From Blepharisma stoltei (Eukaryota > Ciliophora > Heterotrichea > Heterotrichida > Blepharismidae), in contig CAJZBQ010000034.1 in NCBI GenBank assembly GCA_914767885.1, positions 248,001 through 312,000 of the forward strand: a stretch of DNA of 64,000 nucleotides, written 5' to 3'. Position 1 is the stretch's first letter, and every line of letters starts with the position of its first letter. The notes under the pieces were generated by a model that ran no database searches, had not been told where the DNA came from, and worked only from the letters and a program-made list of their open reading frames with translations. Positions 24,001-32,497 of the stretch are shown piece by piece. Made by a program: the position numbers and the translations under genes.

Positions 24001-26862
24001 CAAAAGGGTTAAGTCCAGATCCCTGGGACGTAACGCCGAGTTTCACGCTAGTCAGTTGCCCGATTGGTCTAGGTATTATCTGTAGACTCCGCTGGGCTTG
24101 CCCTTTCCAAATCTGAACTCTCCTTTCCTTCGAGGTAAAAACTAGTAGCCGAATTAGACTTGGGCTAGGTTCTGCGCTCCTGCAGAATTAGTTGCCTAGC
24201 ATTGCCGTCTTATCAGGCTAGAAAAACCTTGCCGGATATAATTAAAATATGGGTCGGAGGCTATATGGCCCGGAGGCCATACCTAGACGAAGACGCCATA
24301 TTTTTAATTATATTCCTCACTTAACGCACTAATACCATTTCCCTTTTTAGAATCTCATAATAGAGTGATGAAGAAATATATTGAGTCTTGCATAGATCTG
24401 GAAGTTAAAGTGCCAACATCCCTTTTTATGAAAAATAAAGCAGACCTTCTTGTTGAGTGCACAATTAGAAGCCGCTTTATAGCATTAGGCAGTTATCGTT
24501 TTTTTTTATCCTCTATTAGCCAAATTGATACATCAAGAGAATGTGCACTTTTAGCAGAAGATTACACTATCTATAATTATACTAGCAATTTTATATCATG
24601 GCTTAATACTCCACATGAGAGCATTAAAAATTGTAATATAACTGAATATATTCCTGAATATGGAAAAATTGCAAAAACTCCTTTCGTGCCATATATAGTA
24701 ACGATTCATGGTAAAAAAGTAGCAATTGTTCATGAAGTAAGAAAGTTTACAACTCTAAACATGAATATTGCTCTTATAATTTCAGATGCTGAAGAAATTT
24801 CTGTATGGACTCAAGGTGTTCATGAGGATCAAACTGTTTACCATTGTGGTGGGGAAAGAACAAATAGCAAATTAACTGAAGCTTTATCAACTGAAATATA
24901 TGGGAAAAAAGACATTGAAGAAGAATTAAAAGCAGCTTCTGAGCTTACATCAAAATCAGCTAATAAATACAAAAGTAAATTATCAGATATAGAAGAAAGA
25001 TCAGCTGGGGCTAGCAGTACGCTATCAAAATTTTTTAGAAATTTAAAAGCTGGAAGCCAGCACAATCTAATTAATCAGTCAATTCTGGCAATAAAAATTT
25101 TTGGGTGGGTGGTATTCTGAACTGTAAAATATATTTAGATAGTAGCAATTATAATTGCAAGTACGGTCCAACTTATAGACATATCCCTAAGATAGCCCGA
25201 TATGGGCTAGGGTAGAGACCAAAACTTCCCACTTGGTTCGGCTAAAATGGGCTGGTCGAACCAAGTGGAAAGTGGCAAATAATTGGTTCGACCAATCCAT
25301 CTTGGCCGAACCAAGTGGGAAGTTTTGGCCTCTATCCCTAGCCCATATCTGGCTATCTTAGGGATATGCCTATATCTACTCATCTCAAGAAATTTATGCA
25401 GCTTCTTCCATAAATACAATCAGTGATTTAGGACAAGTACTTTACACCCTTGCGAATATTGCTATAAATGCAAGATTAAGTGATTGGTCAATGAGAGTTA
25501 AATCAAGTAATATTGATTATAACTTGAGAATTGTTAGTGATAGCTTGGATCAGCTAAAAGATGCAGAGTCAAGCCTACTTGAAAATAGTGGCGACTGAGC
25601 ATACTGCTCAAGCACCAATTTGATAAATATTCAGGTCATTCCCACATGAATCTATATTAATAACGACACAATGGTTCTTTCGAAAGTTAACCTTATTGAT
25701 GGAATTCAAGAATTTGTTAAACATGTAATTTTTAACATAGGGAGTCCATTATTTATCAGTTGCATATGATTTAGATGCTCATTTAGGAGATTTGTACTTT
25801 TTGGTTAGTAATGGGATTGGAGGTTTTTATGGTTATCTCAATCAAACTTTTGATTCTCTTGTAGATTGTGAAATCCAAAAAGTGAACGCTTTAAACCAAA
25901 ATATTTATATTTTATATGCTTTTGATATGATGGTATTGATAATTGGGTTGATTGTTCTCACATTCTTTGGCATAAGATTAAATAAAATGCAAAATAAGCT
26001 ATGAACATTTTTAATTGAGCTTTCCCAATTAGTTGTCCAAAATATTAGAGAAAACTGCATCAATAGGCTATATGAAGTTCATGGATATGATGCAATGCAA
26101 ATAAAGCCAGAAATAGTATTCAAAAAAGGAATTCGCATAAAGGCCAACTATATTTGGTCTGTCTTGTGAAGAATATCAATCATATTTATCTGTGCTTTGG
26201 TGTTTGAAGCAGTCAGAACATTTGTCTTATATGAAAACTGTCAGCAGTTATTGATAAAGAGATCAGATTTCCTAAAAATTGCTACTCTTAGAAGAAATTA
26301 CATGGTTGAGCTTAATATGTGGTTTAGGGAAGCCAACGGTGTAGCAAGAAATCTGACTTGATACCAATTTTTTCCTGAATCTTATCTCTTTGAAAATTGG
26401 CACAGCGAGTTTTATTCACTTATGGATAAGATAAAATATGTCAACAACTTGTATCATTCATCTGAATACATGGAGCTTTTATCAGAAAACACAACAAATG
26501 AGATATATTCTAATTCCACTTATCCTGGCTTTCCTTTTTTAGACTATGGGACTTATGCCTCCTACAATTTAGCACTTCAAGATGTGTACCAATCTGCATT
26601 TGCTGCATATAGTACAAGATATGCATATAATTTCACAACATTTACAGTGGCTAATGAGAATGCTGTTATAAATAAAATTAATCAAGATACAAAAGAAAAG
26701 GTCACTTCTCAAGTCAACTTCATTTTTTATTTATCTTTGCTCTATATGATTTTATCTTTTGTGGCATGCTTTGCGTATTATATTCCCTATCTGAGGAATG
26801 AAATTAAAAAATTGAGAGAGCTTCAAGATCTGATTTATCTTCTAGAAGCACCGCTGGTTTAG
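21058..26862 (+). CDS. Large PAS-containing membrane protein B (Tmc-like), paralog of gene A
   Basis: Paralog of the gene at 11237 with the same domain order: N-terminal membrane helices, KLARVHEINSNIEEFYQEF region, PAS-like domain split by inserts, GASSTLSKFFRNLKAG linker, C-terminal spans, and TAG stop. Conserved coding starts just after ATG 21058 but in a shifted frame: removing the 13 nt between TA 21063 and TA 21076 would restore MLTPDLNFRKCLASSET against MLNQNMNFRKCLISSET in gene A. The next in-frame ATG is 21254. Exons after that (to 21752, 22108-23207, 23713-23744, 24322-25123, 25139-25173, 25373-25724, 25741-26862) all join in frame, and the last blocks have the same codon counts as gene A. 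It carries two introns, three IESs and one retroposon. Confidence 0.72.
21753..22107. mobile_element. MITE-type IES (355 nt) in Tmc-like gene B
   Basis: TA-bounded, CTCCCCCCCTTCGTGAGCGA at the left and an inverted CTCATGGAGGGGGTGAG at the right. Excision joins NIV to ARTKSFPDVLGC, matching NILARSRSFPDVLGC in gene A. Subterminal motif copies (CCGTGAGCGAACAAA and TATGAGCGAACAAA) and the internal core (GCTAATTCTGTTAAATTTTAA) identify the family. Confidence 0.92.
23208..23712. mobile_element. Composite IES (505 nt) of two palindromic elements in Tmc-like gene B
   Basis: Excision between TA 23208 and TA 23713 gives LGYQMSDLLDSS, matching LGYQVSDLLESS in gene A. Inside are two unrelated palindromes. 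One (about 23222-23477) has arms AATAGAGCGATAAG and GGGTTAACC / GGTTAACCC. The other (about 23484-23715) has arms ATATAGCCCA and CTGGGCTATAT with a nested CAACTCCAC / GTGGAGTTG pair. Neither resembles the CTCC/GGAG MITEs. One palindrome probably inserted beside or within an existing IES. Confidence 0.82.
23751..24311 (-). mobile_element. SINE-like retroposon B inserted in Tmc-like gene B
   Basis: A 561-bp insert with a perfect 16-bp target duplication ATTCCTCACTTAACGC (23735-23750 and 24312-24327). The duplication contains TA, so TA-to-TA excision restores DSSLNALIPF exactly. The element reads on the minus strand: hairpin-forming 5' end at the right (ending CGCCATATTTTTAATTA on the plus strand) and a GTAA-type simple repeat tail at the left. 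Its 5' ~300 nt match retroposon A (GGGACGTAACGCC, AGTTGCCCGATTGGTC), but its 3' part is different. Confidence 0.85.
25124..25138 (+). other. 15-nt intron in Tmc-like gene B
   Basis: GTAAAATATATTTAG, at the same position as the first intron of gene A. Removal joins VVFWT to IVAIIIAST. Confidence 0.92.
25174..25372. mobile_element. Near-perfect palindromic IES (199 nt) in Tmc-like gene B
   Basis: TA at 25174 and 25373. Excision gives QLIYSSQEIY, matching gene A. Each arm is about 70 nt and the two are almost exact inverses: CATATCCCTAAGATAGCC at the left is answered by GGCTATCTTAGGGATATG at the right, and CCACTTGGTTCGGC by GCCGAACCAAGTGG. A smaller palindrome (GGTCGAACCAAG / TTGGTTCGACC) fills the centre. 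Transcripts would fold into one long hairpin. Confidence 0.9.
25725..25740 (+). other. 16-nt intron in Tmc-like gene B
   Basis: GTAATTTTTAACATAG. Removal joins EFVKH to GVHYLSVAYD. The homologous intron of gene A is 15 nt, so the intron changed length by one base without loss of splicing frame. Confidence 0.9.
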
Positions 26863-27157
26863 CTTTAAAAAATTTAATCTCAAGATTAAATCATATAAAA
26901 AATTTATTATGTTTTTCATTTTATCATGCTTATAAGTCTTTATATTTTTAATTAATTTAGTCAAGGGTTATAGTTTTTATTAAATCTATATAGAGGATCA
27001 TTATGGTTTATATAAATATTTAATTTAGTTAAGTCATCTGAGTAATCAAAAATAATAAATTTCGAAAAGACAGTTAAAATAAAAAACTAATTGGGTGTTA
27101 AAAAGTTTAATAAAAAAAGACTATTATAAATATAATAATATTTGCAAAAATTAAATT

Positions 27158-30100
27158 ATGGAGAGGCTATATTATCAATGGTGGGATGAAGAAGTCAATG
27201 AAAAATATCAAGTAATCAAGAGGTTTTCTTACCTCTTATGAGTGATAGCAGTTTTTTTTACAATTCTATGCTTACTTTTGAGGTCTGATACGTATATGAT
27301 TATTAAATTTTCCATGCCATGGATTTTGGTACACTCAGGGCAATGCTATTTGATATGTTATTTGGATAAAAAAAGCTATAGCGTGTGCTCCCATATAGAT
27401 TTTCAAGGAAAATACCCTTCAAGGAAAAAAATTATTTTGAAATTCCAAAAAGTAAAATATCAATTTACAAATTCATTATATATGTCCTATTTTTCAATTT
27501 GAAAATTGACTTTTCAGATTTTTCCTTAATTTAAAATTTAAATTTTTTATATAAAAGCACTTGTCCTCAGGGATCTAAAATGAGGCCTGTGCTATATTTA
27601 GCAAAGTCTATTTTTTCTATTTTATTCGCTGAAGGCAATTGTGCCTGCTTATGGATACAAGGCAATGTTTTATGGAAAGAAGTTAACATATTAGGCCAAA
27701 TGCTTGCTTTTGTATATATTAATAGCTTTGAGCTCCCTTTTATTCAAGCATGGTACAATAAAACCTTTGTTATTGCGAAGCATATATTGGTATGAAATCA
27801 TTTCAAATATTTCACAGGAGAATACGAATGATTTCAATTAGGATTTTTTGCCCATTTATTAGCTTTTCTAATTCTTTTTTTATACAACTTAGACTCATCC
27901 TTTCTAAAAGAAAAATCATATGAGAGATTTATTGCGCATCATAAACTTCACTGTATGCAATCAAGAATGAGCTTGATTTTCAATTTATTCCCAGATGGAA
28001 TTGTAATTTTGTCCTATGAAAACGATATTCTATATTCAAATCAAAATTTAAAGAGGCTTTTAAAGTGTCGGGACTCAGAAGAAATCATAAATTTATTGTC
28101 AAATATTGAATATTGTGATGGGAAAAAATATGCAAATTTATCAAATTCAAATAAAATTTTAGATGATATAGGGAATGTCCAGCATTTGAATTTAAATCAA
28201 GAAATTATGCTTGGGCTGGCAAAAGTGGATGAATATAATTTGGAATGGAAAGCCCAAAAAGTGATATGAGAAGAAACAGAAGCAGTCTTATTGACTGTAA
28301 GAGATGTAAACAATCTAATTCAATTAGAGCAAACGACAGCGGATAACAAATTAAAAAACGTGTTATTAAGGTCAGTTTCTCATGAACTCAGAACTCCAAT
28401 AAATTCAATAAGCTTTTTTGCTGAAGAAGTTTCGCGTGAGAGTTGTATTGCAAATAACAAAAGCCTTATGCAGAAATTGAAGGTGATTTCTGTTTCATCA
28501 TAAATAAAATGGCATTCGGTTCGAGCGAAATTAGCTTCCTAATTTTCTCTCCCTCAAGCAATTTTATTTATGTGGTTGGGTTTTCTTCTGAGAGCATCTG
28601 TACAGCAACAGCAGTTTAACTCTGGCGGATAAGCCGAGGCACTGCTCCAATTACTTCAAGAGGCTTGAAGTTTTTTACCTCTCAGCACACCCGAGGAGGG
28701 TGACCCTTAGGCGGAGCACGCACAGGAGCTGAGCCAAAGGAGCGAGGCAACGCAGACCGTCGAAGCCTGAACGCTGTATTTGCATGGCTTGGCGCAAACG
28801 AAGTGGATCTATCCAGAGGTCTATGGGCCCGATAAGTGGTGGCAGCTCTGGAAACGGTTACCCCATAGTGGACGCTAAACGATATAAATTATTTAAGATA
28901 AGATTTCTGTGTCATCAAATCTTTTATTATCTTTAGTTAACGATTTACTAGATTACTCACGAATGGTTGCTGGAGTTTTCTCAACACAAAGGTCAAAATT
29001 TGAATTATTTAGCACTATTGAAAGTTGTATTCAGCTTATAAAAATCCAAGCTGAGAAAAAGGGCATTAGAGTTATCACAAGACTAGATCCTCAATTGCCA
29101 GCTTATGCATTTTCTGACCAACTTAGGCTAAGCCAAGTTTTGTTGAATCTTCTTAGCAATGCTTTAAAGTTTACACTTAAAGGTCAAATAGATATTGCGT
29201 GCTTTTTAGATATCCATCATAAACTAAAAATTAGCGTAAAAGACACAGGGATTGGAATTAAAAAGCACAAATTAAAAGGACTGTTTAAAGAATTCAATAC
29301 AGAAATAAGCCAAAATATTAATCCTCAAGGCTGTGGATTAGGTCTTTTTATTGCAAACAGAATTGCAAAAGAGCTAGGAGGAGAAAGTATTAAAGTCAAA
29401 TCAAAAACAAATAAAGGTTCAAAGTTTGATTTTTCAGTTTATATTGCAGAAAATATGTCTGATTACGAACCAATTTATGAAGAAGTTAATCCTTCTCTTT
29501 GTGAAAATAAAAGGCCTTATGCTTCAATCAGAAATTTTGACTATTTGATTGAAAGCAAAAAAAGAGCAGAAATTTTGATAGCTGATGATAATGATCTTAA
29601 TCGTATTATTTTAGGAACATCATTGGCAGCATATAATATTATTTATGATGAAGCGTGCTCAGGAAAAGAAGCTGTTAGGCTTACTTTTGAAAGCGATAGA
29701 AGAAGTAAGCCATATAAGCTTATTATTATGGATGGGTCGATGCCTGAGTTGAATGGCTGAGAAGCATCAAAGATGATACTGGATTCTTATTTTCAAGGCG
29801 AAATCAAGTCATTGCCAGCTATTCTGGGCTACACAGCTTTTAATTCTGATGACGAGCTTAAGCTTTGTATAGAGTCTGGGATGAAAGAAGTCATCACAAA
29901 GCCATGTAGCTCAGAGTTGTTAATTCGAACAGTTTTCAAGTACCTTTCCCTAACTCCCCCCCATCCTTGATCGAACGATTGACTGTAAAAATTCCTAAAA
30001 ATTGGGGAAATTAACCCCCATCCTTGATCGAACGATTTTCATATCATGCAATTTTTTTTATATATATAAAAAAATATAATAGTTATCAAAAGCTTGGGAA

Positions 30101-30606
30101 GATGTACCTAATGAAGTTGTTTTCAGAGACTTTGAGACGATAGAAAGCTTCGGAATCAACCATTCAAAGTAATTTAGTCATCAGCATGGGCTTAAAAAAC
30201 TCATAATCTAATAAAATAGAGATTTTTTTAAAATTTAAAAAAAACAAATTTTAATTTAATAAGTAACAAATTAAAATTTATACAGTTTAAAGGGGTAACT
30301 AATAAATTAGAATATAAAAAAATTGGTATTTTTATGAAATTAATTCAATTTTTTGCTGTAAAAATAATTATTAAATACTCTTAACCCTCTTATTTAAAAG
30401 TAAATAAAAAAAAAAATTATATATATATTTTATTTTATATATAAAATTTTTTTCCCAAAAATTTTTTTTTTACCCCCCCGTCCTTGATCGAACGATGGCG
30501 AGTCGTTCGATCAAGGATGTGGGGGGGAGTAAGCTCATTTGAATCAAGAAGTGAAATTATATTTTTATTGATAATAATTATAAATCTTGTGGTTAATTTT
30601 TATTAA
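27158..30606 (+). CDS. Hybrid histidine kinase HK5, with two IESs and a retroposon
   Basis: Starts MERLYYQWWDEEVNEKYQV, close to HK6 (MEKLYYQWWDEEVSEKYQV). Exons 27158-27376, 27595-28500, 28918-29950 and 30530-30606 join in frame to 744 residues. Domains: four or more N-terminal membrane segments, PAS-like linker (FPDGIVILSYENDILYSNQNL), SHELRTPINS, N-box NLLSNALKFT, DTGIGI, GCGLGLFIANRIAKELGG, and a receiver with DDNDLN, IMDGSMPELNGW and KPCSS. The end differs from HK6: after the last IES the frame runs on for about 20 hydrophobic residues (IIFLLIIIINLVV) before TAA. A retroposon sits in the phospho-acceptor helix region, so the gene works only if this insert is removed. Confidence 0.8.
27377..27594. 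mobile_element. IES (218 nt) in HK5
   Basis: TA at 27377 and 27595. Removal joins CYLDKKSY to LAKSIFSILF, matching GKKGHLAKSLFSIGF in HK6. The ends share weak inverted similarity (TAGC next to both boundaries). The insert contains several in-frame stops. Confidence 0.78.
28501..28901 (+). mobile_element. SINE-like retroposon C inserted in HK5
   Basis: A 401-bp GC-rich insert flanked by a 16-bp duplication, GATTTCTGTTTCATCA at 28485-28500 and the same with one change at 28902-28917. Removing element plus one duplication restores KLKVISVSSNLLLSLVNDLL exactly in frame. A B-box-like GGTTCGAGCGAAATT is near the 5' end and AAGATAAG forms the 3' tail. The duplication has no TA; a TA pair at 28467/28899 would excise in frame but cost five residues. 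Closely matches retroposon D. Confidence 0.85.
29951..30529. mobile_element. IES (579 nt), GATCGAACGA variant of the MITE family, in HK5
   Basis: TA-bounded, with TAACTCCCCCCCATCCTTG at the left and CAAGGATGTGGGGGGGAGTA at the right. The subterminal motif TCCTTGATCGAACGA occurs three times in direct orientation (29964, 30023 and 30481 vicinities) and once inverted at the right end. The layout matches the GTGAGCGAACAAA elements although the motif sequence has changed in every copy. Removal joins KYLSL to SSFESRSE. Confidence 0.85.
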
Positions 30607-30746
30607 AAATTCAATATTTTCTTAATGAGGTGCTTTAATACAGTTTTAATGAGAAAAAAATTCTATAAAAATTCAAGTAATTATTATGGTATTTTTAAAT
30701 TCATCAAAGCATAATTAATTTCTTGATAATATAATGGAAAATTATA

Positions 30747-32348
30747 ATGGGAAATCAAGCGAGTTATTGCTGCTTTTCTTCAAGGCAAGCCTTAAAATCT
30801 CCTGAAAATCAAAATTTAAACAAACCATCAAATGAAGCCTTGAAGATTCTAAAAACAGCGAAAATTACAGAAAATCAAAAAATCTCAAAATCAAATCAAA
30901 GCTCACCTAGAAAAAAACCCAAAAAACAAAAGCTAAATGATTCATCTAATTGAGAAGAAAAACCAATTTTAGCTTCCAAAAGTGAAATTATTGAAAAAAC
31001 AAAACTGAAAGATCGAAAAGAGATATTTCATGACAGTAATAAAGACATCAAAGGCCCATATCACAGTCCTCAGTTCTCTATAAACGATAAATCGTTTTCT
31101 AAAAAATTTCCTAAAACAATTGGTAATGCTTCTCCTATTGCAAACTTAGCATCAAAAAGTTTAATAGTCATTCCAGAAGAGAAAAATGAATCCGAATCTA
31201 TGCATGATACTCTTCATGAGCAAAAATCAGCAGTATCTATTAATGAAAGCAACATCCAAGGACTTCCAACCCAGCAAATATCAAACAATTCAATAATTTT
31301 TAGTAAAGAAGATGCTTTAAGAGACAAAAAATCAGAAAATCTCATATTGGTTGAGGCTCCAAAATATCAAATTGACGATGTTTTGCAGTTAGACCAAAAG
31401 CTGCAACGTGAGATTTCTTGGCTGTTTTTACAATTTAAAACAAAAGATGAAGTTTTAGAGGAAGAAGTCGATGGCTATTTACCTATAAAAAAGGAAAATC
31501 GATATGGAATAAAGCAAAAACGATGACTTTTATTTTCAACAGAAGCATTATACATAGTAACTCCTAATAACTTCAAATCTCTCAGACGTAGGATTCTTTT
31601 ATCGACAATTGATAAAATATACCAGCAATCAGGCAATCAGAGTTTTGCACTTCATATAAAAGAAGAGGAAGGCAGCGAATGCCTGAGAATCTTGACACCG
31701 AGAACTCTTGATGCAATTAATGCAATTAAGACACTTTATTATTTAAAAACTGAAGAATTTCTTGAAATTAAGCTTGTAAATAGCGAAAAGGAGATGCTTG
31801 AAATTACCAAAAAAGAAGACTCTGAAGGCCAAGAAATGAAAAACAATTTGATTTTTGGAAAAATTAAAGCAGTGCATGGGATCCCAGGGGAACAAATGGT
31901 GAACTTAAGAAAAGTTTATGAAGTAATTAAGCCTGGCTCAAAGCAGATGATAATTTTGATAACTGCAAGTAAGACCATTTATATTGCCAACCCGAAAGGA
32001 ATATTATACAATTATGTAACTTTAAGCCAAATAAAAGAAATTCACACTTTAGCTAATTTGTCAGAGTTTCTGCTGAAAACTGATGAAGGGGATATTTGGA
32101 TACAAGACAATGAAACGCCGTTTATTGTCAGGGAAATCAGTGATGTTATTGAGCACGAGATGGGGTATGGGATTCTTGTTAAGCAGATTGAGCATGATGA
32201 AATCGCATTTAAACGAATTCCTAAGATTTCAAAAGGCAAGCAGAGGCCAGACTTGGAAATTATTGAAGGATCAGAAAGTGGAGTACGAGGTAGAGACAGA
32301 AGAGGAGGGGGTGCAATGATTGACTATACAGATCTTTTTAACTTTTAA
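30747..32348 (+). CDS. Membrane-anchored protein with two PH/TH1-like domains
   Basis: A 533-residue open frame using TGA as Trp. The N-terminus MGNQASYCC has Gly at position 2 and Cys nearby, as in N-myristoylated and palmitoylated proteins. A basic low-complexity region of about 190 residues follows. Two similar beta-rich modules come next: first KQKRWLLFSTEALYIVTPNNFKSLRRRILLSTIDKIY, then KQMIILITASKTIYIANPKGILYNYVTLSQIKEIHTLANLSEFLLKTDEGDIWI. Both follow the pattern of PH-like or myosin-tail TH1 domains. I infer a peripheral membrane lipid-binding protein; partners are unknown. It ends in a Gly/Arg-rich segment and IDYTDLFNF. Confidence 0.6.
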
Positions 32349-32497
32349 TTGTCATAGTAAAGTAATTAAAAAAAACTTGATGCAATTTAAATTAGCTATT
32401 TTAATGAACGACTTGGATTGATGGAAATGGCTTTTGTAGGAAGTTGCTTTTATAATTATAAAGCAATTTGAATTATTAAAGATTCGTAATTAATAAT

